Positions 21,784 to 32,755 of a stretch of DNA of 64,000 bases are shown in pieces (position 1 is the stretch's first letter; every line of letters begins with the position of its first letter). Origin of the DNA: Pythium myriotylum (lineage: Eukaryota; Oomycota; Peronosporomycetes; Pythiales; Pythiaceae); the NCBI GenBank assembly GCA_023091665.1, contig JALJCQ010000017.1, positions 1,302,001-1,366,000 of the forward strand. Direction: 5' to 3'. A program made the translations under genes and the position numbers. The notes under the pieces are model-generated. The model had not been told where the DNA came from. It did not search any database and worked only from the letters and a program-made list of their open reading frames with translations.

Positions 21784-24700
21784 TTAAGCAGCCATCTTGA
21801 GTGTCAAGACGTCCTTGGCTCGCTGCAATTGGTCCTCCGTGATGCCGCGTGGAGGAGGTTGGTCTTTGACGTATGTCTCCAGGGTAGACGATCGCGAAGC
21901 GTGTGCTCTTGCGGTGTGATCACAAACGAAACAGCCTAGCGTCTCTTGCAGAGCATTGACGTCCAATCCACCATCTCCTGTTCGGGCGATGATGTCGGAA
22001 CGCTTCCACATCCGCATTTTCTCCTCCAGGCACGGCAAGTGGTAGCTATGACCGCACTCGAATACGCACATGTGCGTCACACCAGTGCTACCATCTCTGC
22101 CTCTCCCACCCGAGGACGTGAATGAACGTATCACCTCATTGCAAATGGAGCACGCTTTCTTTGGTGCGACTCGTCGCCCTCTCCTGCGAGCCGCAACTTG
22201 GCGCTGCAACAACTGGACGCGGTCGTTCTCGAAAACTTTGTTGCAACCTTCGCAAAGGTTTTGCTAAAGAATACGTTACCATCATCAGCCAAGAGCATTG
22301 ATGATCTCCATAACCGAGCAATCGCAAACCTGGATACGATAGTTGGAGACAATTTCGAGTAGCTTCTGCTTCAGATCGTCTATTTGCATATCCTCCGGAA
22401 TCTGCACATCGTTGCAAGTTCCACTCAACACCATAGCACTGTTCAGAATTCTCCCACTGTGCATACCTTTTTGATGAGCTTGATGGGGTCGATCTTGTGC
22501 TGCGCTGCAAAGCAGAGAAGCTCTTCGACGTTATCTTTGCTCGTGAGGCTCAGATCAATCAGATAGTCCCATAAATTGGAGTCATTCTCCTCTACGAACT
22601 GGATCGCTTGGTTGATGTCGCGCATCTGTGTCAAAATGAGATCAAGTGCACGTTTGTGCTGGCCCATGCGACCGAGAATATAGATCATGGCATCCCACAG
22701 TGGTGGGCTCCGCTCGCTACAATATTTGTATGCCTGCATGCAACGAATACAGCGTTACGTCTCGTGCGGAATTGTGAACTTCCACTACGTACCTTCTCGA
22801 GTGGAACGAAGTTGCTCGTCTGCAAAAACTTCAGCAAAAATGACGGAGCATACTCTGCGTATAGCGCAACTTGCGATTCGTGCAGGGGTGAGTAGACCTC
22901 GGTGTTGTACTCAGTGAAGCGATGCACAAAAAGTTCGTGAAGATACTCGTGCAGGATTTCGCGATCGTAGTCTAGCTGTTTCACAACCTCGACAATTTTG
23001 AGGTGTTCCGTTTGGTTCACCAACATCCGAATTGCGCTTGCTCGATCGATCTGCATGAGATTTGGCACTTTGTTTTGGACAAGTGACCACAGTTGGTGTT
23101 CGCTGATGAGCTTGAATGCATGGTCCTTGTTCGTGCAAAACGAGCCTTGGCTGAGATAAATCCGAAGGGCTTGATCGTATTGTTCAGTCGCAGTGTACAG
23201 CTCTGCCAAGGCTTCCATTATGTACGAGGTTTCAAGGCTGATTTTGTCACTGCTGGTGGAATCAACACCAGTCTCAGCTATTCTGCGGCGTCGGATGACA
23301 GCTTCCAGCTGATTAATCCATCCTTGCGCGTCGTAAAGCGGCTCATAGACGAGAGAAGACTCGGTGTACTCGGGCGCAGCTGCAGCGCCAGCAACTGCCT
23401 CATTTCTCACGCGAGCCCCATCGTGAAGACGCGGCTTTGGCCACTTCTGTATAATCTCCAAAAGCTGCCCGGGGTCCGAATCCAAAAAGTGCTTGAGTAC
23501 CATCTCATACTGAACAGATGGCAGACGAGGGTTTGATGTTGGGATGAAGCGAGCGATAGCACTGAGCTGTCCTCGCTGGGCAAAAACATAGACGTATTTC
23601 TCCCAGAGTCTGGCGTACTCATCGGTTCCTCCAACAAACAAACGTTTGATTTCTTCGGCAGCTTTCTTGAACTGCTTCTTCTTGATAAGCTCGCCCAAGT
23701 AGTATTCAATCAAATCCTCCATGGAATGTCGACGAAGTGATTTTGGGTCTCGTAACGCTACTTCCAGCGCCTTGTCGTACTGTTTCCGCGATAGAGCCCA
23801 CCCTACCCGATCGTCAGTGTCTCGTAGTCGGCAGACAACAACGTCTTTCGGTGTGCAAATGTACTGGAGTTTTCCGTACCCAGCGTCATATATCGACAAT
23901 GGGGTCATCGTCGACGAGGTTGAGTGAGCGTACTGGAGGCTTGGCATCTTGTAATCTGAAGCTCGAAGCTTGTAGTATCCTCTAAGATTCAAGATATCAG
24001 CAGATACTTGTTTGCCGTCAAGACCAACGACGTGAACCTCGGGGAAGGGGATCTCTACGGCATCACCTTCTCCCTCGACAAGACGTTTCTCCGTCTTTGG
24101 CTGGGTTGAGACAGTTGGGACTGACCCAGGGGGCCGATAAGCGAGGACGCACGCTGCAGTCGTGCCCCAGACACTTATTCCAGCCACGAAAAAGTCAAAT
24201 TTGATCAGAGAGATGACCTCGGCCGTCAGCGTTGTAGGGACACCACCAGGTGGAACATCCGTTGAAGACGCGGATGGAGACAACGGATTCACTTTCTTGA
24301 ACGCAACGACTCGAAGTGTGTTTGCCCATCCCACAAGTAATACCGAGCTTGACTGCCATTCCAGGTGACACCGACAGAGTTCCATGGGAGGACATTGCGG
24401 GGGACGCTCCAAGTACGTGATCCGTTGGTCCTTCTCAGCATCGTAGACTTTCACACCCCAATCATTCGCCCAAGCAACGAGGCCGTCTTTCCACTTAATG
24501 GCATGAACTGGACCTTCTCCTTCATGAACCGTGCTCTCTTTGTCGATGATCCAGCCCTTTTTGTTGATGATGAGCTGCCCGGAGATCCCGCCGCAGGCGA
24601 AGCTGCGCTCGCGCTTTAGTGCATATCGATCCTCCAGTTGCACTGTGTACACTGCGCTGAAGTAATTGTAGATATTGACTTCTCCGCCCGTACTCGCTAC

Positions 24701-25245
24701 AGACACGTGGGCATTGCCACTCGCTGCAACAGTCGCGGCCGCTGTAGTGTTGCTACTCTTCGTATTCGCACCAGCAAGTGAAGACGGCGGGAACAACGTG
24801 TACACAGCGACAGTGCCGTCATCGGAGCAAGACGCGATGAATTGACCAGTTTCATCGATGCACACGTGGTTGACTTTCTTGTAGTGCTGGTGAAGGCGTC
24901 TGATGAACTTGCCGTCGAGCTCGAGTAGCAGTACATTGCCGTTGTAGGTCCCCACGCAGAGATAGTTCACGTGGATGGCGATACACGAAAGCGAATCGTC
25001 CTTGAAGATCGCATGAAAGTGGCCGCCCACTCGCTCATACTTCAGCAGTGGCTCTTCCTGTTGCGCCTGATCGTCCTGTGCAATGCCATCGTCCGTCAAA
25101 CTCCACAGCTCATCGTAGCTCTTGACCGGCGCACCTCCTCGTCTGCAGCCGCACTGTCCTCAGTGGTGTCTACGCCTCGCTCCTTTGTCTCGGCTTTCTC
25201 GGAGGCCTTCGCGCCTCCGTTGGCTTCGGACGTCGCTGGCGCCAT
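21784..25245 (-). CDS. VPS41: VPS41, HOPS tethering complex subunit, with a frame break near the N-terminus
   Basis: Tethers late endosomes and vacuoles with the HOPS complex. Exons are 25245-22793, 22733-22467, 22401-22330 and 22263-21784 (introns 59, 65 and 66 bases). From 25099 on the joined frame encodes about 1040 residues: a WD40/beta-propeller start (FHAIFKDDSLSCIAIHVNYL), helical clathrin-repeat region (IEYYLGELIKKKQFKKAAEE), the end-of-repeat segment IDPIKLIKK joined to IPEDMQIDDL, and a C-terminal RING-H2-like zinc domain (CSICNE...ECGHSYHLPCLE...CFVC). The best ATG (25245, context GCGATGG) is in another frame; the switch must lie between about 25163 and 25099, and no intron of sensible length fits. 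See findings. Confidence 0.9.
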
Positions 25246-26304
25246 CGCTCGGCCACCCGAAGTGCTCGCCAGCATTTTGAAGCCGCTGGTTCTGTTGAAG
25301 GAAAAAGGAAGGATTCAAGTCAACGGCGTATGTCGCGTGAAAGTCGCTTGAAGGTCCCTCCCAAGTTGAAATGTTAGATAAATCGATTTTTCTATTTCTT
25401 CAAGTCGCCGAAATAACGTTATTTTCACACATGGCGTCATTTCGGTAAACCTACCGTTGCTGACCCAAGGCCAAAGCTTCTGACGAGTCTCATCTCTTTA
25501 CATCGAGTGGATGAGGCCCTTGGAATCGCCCAAGTCACGCGAAGTCCTCGGTGAGACCCACCTTTGGGATAGGAAGCATCTCCTGTCCACTCGGTGTGGC
25601 AGCAACAGTCTGGAAACAGGAGTTTTTCTGGAAGGTTGCTATTGCGCATCAGTTTGCCTCACTGCTTCGCTCGGAAGAGAAGAGTTATCTACATCGGATG
25701 CCTTACTTCCTGACCCAAAGTCAGGTGATGGATGACTCCACAAATACTGCAGTGGCTGACACTAATGCGTCACTCATTGAGACTCAGAAGACGTCGGTCG
25801 TTAGAGACTGTGAGGACTGCTCGTTACAGTGGTGGCGGCTGTGCCAAGTCGTGATACAATGTCATGAATGAATACCATCCTTCTCGTGAGATGGCGAGCT
25901 GGCAGGACATAACTGCCATGCAGTACTCTCACACTGTGATTTTAGGACTCGGCCAGCTGGCTGTTGAAGACAGGAGACTCGGTTGTCTTCCTCAATTATG
26001 TTTGCTGGGTGAGACTCACGTAAAGGTTCGAGCAGAGCGTGAATTCTCCAGCTGGCATAATGGAAAAGCAAGATTGCTCGGGATGCCAGGCAGTCGCGCC
26101 AAGCTCATCGATCAGGCTGGGCGAGAGGAAATGGACCGGCCACAGTCCTTCCACTGTCTTCCGACTTGACACTAGATGACAGCTAGTCGACTCTGTTTTG
26201 TCCATGATGGAGTCGACGCGGGATGTCCTGGGCCTTAATTCCCGCTCAAGATCAAAGAGCTCATTCCAGCATTTGACTTGAAGAAGAACCGTCAGCAGTA
26301 AAAT
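25246..26304. other. Intergenic region, nothing recognised
   Basis: About 1.06 kb between divergent VPS41 and the LPMO gene. Open frames of 70-130 codons occur on both strands but show no domains and overlap each other. Confidence 0.45.
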
Positions 26305-27085
26305 ATGGTTGCCACGACCTCTCCCATCGTGCTCGCGCTCGTTGCGCTCCTTTCCGCCACCACCATTGACGCTCACGGCGTGATATCAAAGCCAGCACCA
26401 AAGTTTTAAGGGTACTGAGTACGCCGGAGGGTTCTCAGCTGACATCCCCATGTCAGCCATGCCGGCGGTACCACCGGATGTGTACGCACAGAACTCGTGG
26501 GCTGACATTTTCGGGCGTGCGTTCAAGCAGTCCAAGTACAAGTCCTTGCGTGAGTTCATGATGAAGAACCAAGTGACGGCAAATCGCGTCAAGAACAGCA
26601 ACCCAATGACCCCCGAGTGCGGCTTTACAGATCCGGACAACCAGTCGCCACAGCCTCTGCCTGACAAGATCGAGTGGTACGGCGGTGGCATGAACCACCC
26701 AGGTCCATGTGAGGCCTGGTGCGACAACGAGATCGTGATGCCGTATACTGTCAACTGCCAAAAGTCGTACCCGGATGGCAAATTCCCGTACGACAAGTCC
26801 AAGTGTGTCGGGAAGAACCGCTTTTCTTTCTATTGGATGGCAACGTTGAACCAATGGCAGGTGTACATCGACTGTGTGAAGATCGGCAACGGTCCTGTGC
26901 CTGCTTTCGACGGTAGTACTGGAGGCATCGGAAACAACACATCTCCTGCAGTTGCTCCGAAGCCATTCACGGGCCCAAAGCCAGTCCCAGCCCCGAGGCC
27001 GGCGCCAAAGCCCGCGTCGAAGCCCTCTGGGGATTTTGTCGCTGGTGAGGCTTCCACTGGTTCGAAGTGCAAGCGCCGTGACTAG
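26305..27085 (+). pseudogene. AA17-family lytic polysaccharide monooxygenase, reading frame broken by one base
   Basis: Secreted copper enzyme of the oomycete-specific AA17 family, known to oxidise pectin during plant infection. The ATG at 26305 gives a signal peptide of 23 residues ending IDA, then mature HGVISKPAPKF: the first residue is the copper-brace histidine. A TAA at 26406-26408 follows at once. The rest of the protein (from about 26409 to 27085, 226 residues) is open in the next frame, with NHPGPCEAWCDN, the conserved KNRFSFYWMATLNQWQVY and a Pro/Ala/Lys-rich C-terminal tail. The break sits in a run of four T (26403-26406) and could be a sequencing error, an allele or a true pseudogene. 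No splice sites explain it. Confidence 0.8.
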
Positions 27086-27617
27086 GATTTTTGTGTAGGC
27101 TTGGCTTTGATCCAGTCAGATGATGAGTACTGTGTGCGTATTGTGGTACACTGTTGCGTGTTCTTTTACTTCACATTTCCATTGTGGAAATTTGAGTGTT
27201 TGCCGCACTGCTACTACAAAAGGTGGTACACGCATAGCACCAGGTTGTAGTAGTGTCACTTTTGTTGAGGGGCAGCGAAGCTGGGCAACGAACACGATGT
27301 ATACTGTGATGCGGAACATGGTGACAGAAGTTCTCTACCCGGACGTGAGATTTAGTGGATGCCTGGTTTTTCGATCGTACATTGGATCTACTTCGCGGTT
27401 AACCTGACTCGTGGAACCCCTGGAAGGCGCTACGGACTGCAAGACACGAAACGATTGCGGGCAAGAGCAGTTTGAGCAAATATAGATTGGGAATATGTCG
27501 AAAACAGAGGCACAACGACACGGTAAGGCTGCAACCTGCAGATTGCAATCACACCAGCGTCATCCTCTCTACTGCTCGTTTAAGAGCGCTCTGCAAGGCT
27601 AAATGTTGCCACTGAGC
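27086..27617. other. Convergent intergenic region with a short palindrome
   Basis: 532 bases between convergent genes. CTACTACAA at 27211-27219 and TTGTAGTAG at 27245-27253 form a 9-base-pair stem with a 25-base loop. This could be a hairpin in the LPMO 3' end; otherwise nothing is recognised. Confidence 0.35.
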
Positions 27618-28253
27618 CTACTTCGGTGCGGCATTTGCTTGGGCTACCGTCGTGAACGCGAACTTGGTGGCCTTCGCCGCGAGAGCCGGGTTGCTCTGCA
27701 TGAAGTTGGCAGCCTCCTGGTTGCCGGTCGAGTAGCCTGCCGTCGGGTCCGCGTTGCCGCTGAGCTGTGACTTAAAGTCGGGGTGGCGGCACATCACGAG
27801 CAGGTTAATGAACGCGTTAATGCACATGAGCGCGCCTGCCAAGTAGCCGAGGGCCGAGCTCATGCCAAAGTCGAGGAATCCAATAAAGAAAATGAAGCCC
27901 GCGCGACCTCGGTACGTGTAAAGGAAGCCGAAGTTCTGGCGGATCATTCCTTCCATGCGGGACAAGCGGCACTCGAAAAGCAGGAAGAGCACGCCAAACA
28001 TGATAACGTAGATGGAGACGAGCGTGCCGGTGATGTTGAGCGTGATAAAGGACGTGAGCCCCGTGATGCCGGCGATGATCTGCAGGATGGAGCAGAGCAC
28101 GTTGCCGACGCGCATGTAGCGAAGGAGCTTGGGGAGCTCCATCTTGTTGACGTCATTGAGCTGCTGGATGACGCTCTTCTTGGGCGGCGCCGACGCGGCG
28201 GCCGAGCTGCCGATGCTGTCGGTGCTGATCGTGACGCTCGTGGCGTTCATCAT
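27618..28253 (-). CDS. COPI-associated (TVP15-like) Golgi membrane protein
   Basis: 211 residues in one exon. Four hydrophobic spans are visible (SILQIIAGITGLTSFITL, GTLVSIYVIMFGVLFLLFE, AGFIFFIGFLDFGMSSALGY, and LAGALMCINAFINLLVM), with a conserved RQNFGFLYTYRGR between spans 2 and 3. This layout and the F..E.R...........FGFLYTYRGRA loop match the COPI-associated protein family (TVP15). Both ends are probably cytosolic. Its role in Golgi traffic is inferred from the family, which is poorly understood. Confidence 0.8.
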   Translation of the reverse strand: MMNATSVTISTDSIGSSAAASAPPKKSVIQQLNDVNKMELPKLLRYMRVGNVLCSILQIIAGITGLTSFITLNITGTLVSIYVIMFGVLFLLFECRLSRMEGMIRQNFGFLYTYRGRAGFIFFIGFLDFGMSSALGYLAGALMCINAFINLLVMCRHPDFKSQLSGNADPTAGYSTGNQEAANFMQSNPALAAKATKFAFTTVAQANAAPK

Positions 28254-29238
28254 CGTGGCCTCGGCGCTGTTGCTGCAGATGTGGCGCTGCGAGATGCGAC
28301 GCTGGCTTGCTTTCTTGAGCCTCTTCCAGTCTAAAAACGCCCAGCGCTGTGTGTGGGACAGCTGACTTGGAGTTTGTATGCCGAGGTTTCTTCGCCGGAT
28401 GGTCTAAAAATGGAAAGCTAACGGTAAGGAAAGGAAACGGCGGTTCAGAAAGTAGAAGCAGGACCGGACCGCACCAGTTTGTGTGCACCACACCACGGGA
28501 CCGCGACTGGCTTCCCGGGCTTGACACGATGAGTGTCAACTCGCCGGATTGACGGCTGCGCCTGTGAGGAGCTCTTGGCTCTCTGCCCATTTTCCAAGCC
28601 TCGAGCGTTGGGCTTCTACAAGAAGATCGACAATTGGACAAATTGCAGTAGAGGCGTGGGAGAGATCCGATGAGATAAAGCGCGCTTTCTCTAAAGGCCG
28701 CCTGAACACGAAGACATGCAGTTGACGTTGCTGGGATGGAGAACCAACCAGTGGTCGAGACCCGCTAATCTCCAAACAGGCTTTGTGTTTATCAGCGATC
28801 ATTCCATTCTGTCTCCATCGCGCAGAGAGATAAACAAGAATTGTTCCCCCCACCCTGAAGATCCCGTTTCAGGTCAATCAAGAGACGGCTGCGTGCGGGA
28901 AAGTTGCCGCGGAGACCATGCGGACTTCTCTGATTGGTCACTTCTTCAGCAAGTGATGAGCCATTGGGCAAAACCGTCGTTCGTCTGGTCCGCCTTCGCA
29001 TCTGGCGACCAGCGAGCAGGAACTCGCTAACCAGATGGGTAGCTCTTCGCGATTGTCGATAGGTGAGCTATCCGCCATACGACCGGCTTTTCCTGGCGGG
29101 ACGCGGAAGAGAATTCGTGCGACATCCAGTTTCTGGTATTGGGGGACACTGCCGCGCGTGGCCAGGACAGCGCACTGCTCGCCTCGCCGTCTCTGCCCCA
29201 AGTGCATGCTGCGCGCCCAGCGCGGCCGGTAGAGTTCG
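28254..29238. promoter_or_regulatory. Divergent intergenic region with ATTGG boxes
   Basis: 985 bases between the COPI-associated gene (minus) and the seven-span protein gene (plus). ATTGG motifs at 28933-28937 and 28963-28967 lie about 270-300 bases before the ATG at 29239. No gene is seen. Confidence 0.35.
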
Positions 29239-30409
29239 ATGGACAAAGTCACGGCTTCGACATGCGAGTATGGCCTCGCACGCACCGACGCTGGGTGCGT
29301 GCGCACGTTCGCGTCGTACACACCAAAAAGCTACCAACAGGTTCAGATTCTCTCCGTCGTCCTCGGGTTGCTCGCGCTTTGCGTCGCGAGCTACAAATAT
29401 GTGCGCAGTGTTCGCAACCACGGTGCAAAGCTCCAGCAGCGCGCATTCCTGCTCACGATGTTTTGTTCGATCACATTTGTGATGCGCGGAGTCGACCCGA
29501 ACAGCTACGGTCACTACATCCCGCGTCCTATCAGCCACTTTCTCGTCGATGCATGTACGGCAGCGATATACACTGTGTTCATCTTGACTCTGGGGTTCTG
29601 GGTCTCAATCATCAATAAGGGCACGCCAACAGCGCCCAGCCGAGCGAGTCGCGACAAAATTTTCGAGTACTTCGCGATTGCTGTCGTTTGGATATTCAAG
29701 GTCGCAGTGAACGTGTCACTCGTGTGGACCAAGGGATTTGACACCGGTCTTAGCTCGGCTGAGCTCTTTACCACAGCCGTCGTTCTATTTACACTCAGTG
29801 CGGTGTTTGGTGTGTACGGCGTTCGGGTCATTCGACGACTGCAGTACATCGACAAAATGAATGAGCGCCGCTTGATCATGGAGACTCAGTTCGAGAAATT
29901 GAAGACTTCTCGTATCGAACACCTCGATAGGAATGCTGTCAGTCATGCGTCAACCGTTTCTTACACATCCGAGTTAGAGTCCCGGCAGTCAAGCGATGAC
30001 TCCGATCAGACTGCAGCTGCTTCCACAGAGTCCAGCACAGCTCCTGGTCGCCGAGCTCTGAAGAAGAAGCCTGCGCAAAAGATCAAAGAAATGCTGATCA
30101 TGACCGAGGTTGTGTCGCTTTTGTGCATCGGTGCCCAGGTTGGTCCTGTTGAATCTAAGATCGTTTGGACTCGGCCTCACAACGTCGTTTCCTTTGTAGA
30201 TATACACGGGTGTTCAACGTCTGAGTGGAAATGTCGAGCTTCACTGCGCGAACGGGTTCCACTGTGACCGGATATCCGCTCAGTGGCCCCTGCTCCACGT
30301 ATTCCAGTATGTAGCGATCTGGTGCATTCTCTTTACTTTCCGCAAGACCAAGCGTGACCGAAACGCGGCGAACGCTATGGGCCTTGCTCGTCCGGTTCAC
30401 CTTGTGTGA
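29239..30409 (+). CDS. Seven-span membrane protein, family not recognised
   Basis: Exons are 29239-30138 and 30200-30409 (61-base intron), 369 residues. Hydrophobic segments begin at about residue 36 (ILSVVLGLLALCVASY), then LTMFCSITFVM, FLVDACTAAIYTVFILTLGFWVSII, YFAIAVVWIFKVAVNVSLVW, FTTAVVLFTLSAVFGVYGV, EMLIMTEVVSLLCIGAQ and LLHVFQYVAIWCILFTF. Between spans 5 and 6 lies a serine-rich, charged loop (about residues 215-275). The splice completes the last span. The topology suggests a receptor-like or TOM1/THH1-like protein, but I cannot assign a family. Confidence 0.75.
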
Positions 30410-30973
30410 TAAAGATAAGCCAGTGCGCATCTATCCTAACGTAGTTCGATGTGTGTACCATAAGAAAGCGTCAAAGCTGAATAGAGATGTTCGTCGTGTG
30501 ATTTTTTCTCGCCATGCCTGCCACTTGCAGCGGTAATTTCGTGGTGCTTCCTGCCAATGTATTAGCAGGACGTCCACAAAATCAAAAGTCAATCCGAGCG
30601 TTCGAAACACTCAGGTCTTCATCTTGGATGTGGATGAGATTGTTTGCGTCGTAAACATCCATCAAGATCGCTGGCACGATCGAAATTGGACACAAGTACG
30701 CCCTTTCCTCACGCCATCATTGCACTCAGTATGCCGATCACAGCACTCTGATTGAAGTATGCTTCGCGCGTCAATAGAGCTCCTCAGAGACTGCATGACT
30801 GTGACTTACTCGCTATCTCGCGCAAAAAATTAATACAGAATCCAGGCAGACTTCCATGATGCTTCTCCTGAAGCATCAACACCCAGGCCTTCTCCGTTTT
30901 CAGATGTGACTTCTCGTCGTTGTAGGTTTTAGATAATGGGGCGAAGTCGTAAGACATCCTTTATTGTGTATCA
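30410..30973. other. Convergent intergenic region, nothing recognised
   Basis: 564 bases between two convergent stop codons, AT-richer than the neighbours, without an open frame worth naming. Confidence 0.5.
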
Positions 30974-31599
30974 TCAACAAGCAGAACCCGTCAAGGTGGC
31001 GTTTTTGTGACCTTTTACATCATCTTGAAGTCGCACAAACCGCGCGGTTTCTTGTCGAAGCAGCTCCCGTAATATTATGACTGCAAGAAGCAACTCCCAG
31101 CCGATCAGCATAACTTGGCAACTTCCAGCGATCGTGTCGAACCACAACGTGTGCTCAGCAAAGAACGTGAAGAAGAGTAGTGCCGGGAGCATTGGGCATA
31201 CCGAGAGGAATACAAACGCAGATATGTGAAACACCTGACCATTCAAGTTCCCGTGGCACCCGAGCCAGAAGCGTACAGCGTCAGCAGAAACCAGCGAAAT
31301 GAACGACATGGCATGGAGTTGAAGACTCAATGGACTCTCGTACGAGAAATGCTGGAGCTGGATGACCAAGAAAAATTGATGAGCTGTTATGTCGCCACTT
31401 TGCAATGTCCACTACACACCTTTCCAATCAGTAGGAGAAGAGAAATTGGGTAGAAAAAGCAAGCACTGTATCGGGACTTGACAAAGATGGTCATTTGAAG
31501 AAACAAGCTTGCGCGCCGCGCGGGCAGGACCTGGCCGGAGGGGTACATTTTCCCCACGTCGAATTGCTTCCACACGAAGCAAGTATTTTTGAGCGACAC
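30974..31599 (-). CDS. TMEM17: TMEM17-family ciliary transition-zone membrane protein
   Basis: Exons are 31599-31420 and 31357-30974 (62-base intron), 187 residues (human TMEM17 198). Four spans are visible: LFLQMTIFVKSRYSACFFYPISLLLL, LHAMSFISLVSADAVRFWLG, FHISAFVFLSVCPMLPALLFFTFF and CQVMLIGWELLLAVIIL. LFLQM near span 1 and AVRFWLGCHGNL after span 2 match the family signature (LPLQM..., IRLYLGY.GNL). TMEM17 works in the MKS module at the transition zone of the flagellum. TMEM216/TMEM80 are possible relatives. Confidence 0.8.
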
Positions 31600-31724
31600 G
31601 TCAAAGCGACGCTTCAGATGTCAGCACGTCAACTCTTGTCCGCAATATATTAACGATAGCATTGGAGCAGCTTCTAACCTCCGACGAAACACTCTGACTT
31701 TAGCAGTAGAGCGAGAGATGCGTT

Positions 31725-32176
31725 CTAGCAATCAAGATAGTTCGCTGCCATCAGCAACTCCATCGCAATCTCCGGCTCGATCACAAAGTCCGGGAATCGC
31801 GTCGTGCTATCCGTGTACATGGTCTTGTAGTACATGTACTGGCAGACCTTCTCTAGGATTGGCGCGCTGATGTCGGGGAAGGAGATCTCGCCTTTGCTCT
31901 CCGTAAACTGACCTGCGTTTTGAGCGAGTATCAACAACCATAGTTTGACCCCACGCGCATGGACGGAGGGATACCTACCGCTGAGCATGGCGCGAATCGT
32001 GCCTGAGGTCATGGCGCATTTCTTGCTGATGTAGAATTCGTGCCCTTCAGCACTGTGCTCGTGGAAGCGCAATACATTAGCCACCGTCAATTGGTGTAGC
32101 AGAGGGTGGACACAGGGCCGACCCACCTGACGAGCTTGACCATCTCGCTTGCGAGCTCTGCTGCGTCCTGCGCCAT
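31725..32176 (-). CDS. ELOC: Elongin C
   Basis: Adaptor of cullin-RING E3 ligases and of the elongin complex; SKP1/BTB fold. Exons are 32176-32127, 32052-31979 and 31912-31725 (introns 74 and 66 bases), 103 residues (human 112). The joined frame reads KLVSAEGHEFYISKKCAM, TSGTIRAMLSGQFTE, then EKVCQYMYYKTMYTDSTTRF and the family-invariant end ELLMAANYLDC. The start at 32176 (MAQDAAELASEMVKLV) matches the normal N-terminal length; the frame is open to an ATG at 32284. It is divergent from the small membrane protein gene (153 bases apart). Confidence 0.95.
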
Positions 32177-32329
32177 CTTCTCTGGTGCGTCTGTAGCTTT
32201 CGCTTTGTGATCATCACAGAAACGACTCGGAACTTCCCTGTCTAAATCGATAGAAACCTTGTGAAGCGGCGCGAAAAGCTCCAAGATCTTCGTCTCAGTG
32301 GCGGGAAGGAGATCTCTCCAACTGGACGC

Positions 32330-32539
32330 ATGGGCACCACGAGTGCGTTCGATGCCTCGTTAATAGTCGTGTGGTTGCTTTTGGTCGCACTGATCGCGGC
32401 GTTGCTCTCCCGTCAGAAGTCACGAGAGTTCTTCGCGTCGTGGATTTTTGGTGTGATGGTCTTGCTACAGTACTACTATATCTACCAGGCAGCACGCAAA
32501 GAGCTACAGCATCGCAAAGACTCGAACGGAGGCCTTTGA
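32330..32539 (+). CDS. Small two-span membrane protein, unknown family
   Basis: 69 residues from the ATG at 32330: MGTTSAFDASLIVVWLLLV, a first hydrophobic span, SRQKSREF, then a second span (WIFGVMVLLQYYYIYQAA) and a charged end. The composition is that of a genuine small integral membrane protein, and its position head-to-head with ELOC would give it a promoter. I do not recognise a family. Expression data would decide. Confidence 0.5.
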   Translation: MGTTSAFDASLIVVWLLLVALIAALLSRQKSREFFASWIFGVMVLLQYYYIYQAARKELQHRKDSNGGL

Positions 32540-32755
32540 GCAATGCAAGGCTGTGAGATGCGAAATCACGTCGGATGAAGACAGACATATAACCTCCATC
32601 AGTCGCTCATGAATTCGAACTTTTAAATCGGTCGCACTTGTTTGAAGCAAAACCAACGCTTTTAGGTAATTTGCAGCGCGCAGACAGCGCGTCTAGATAT
32701 GTGAGCACCTTTGCGCGGTTCACACGACTGATGGGTACACTTCCCCGTGCTCACT

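Noticed and set aside
21784..22510. Alternative models in which the RING end of VPS41 is a separate gene.
   Set aside because: Four GT-AG exons join in phase and give the expected helical repeat plus RING-H2 order of VPS41.
25150..25245. An intron of 31 or 14 bases near the VPS41 start to explain the frame switch.
   Set aside because: All other introns here are about 45-95 bases; such tiny introns are not credible, and the 31-base option gives the wrong frame.
26380..26412. An intron removing the stop in the LPMO gene.
   Set aside because: The only GT...AG pair would be about 31 bases and would delete conserved residues next to the copper histidine.
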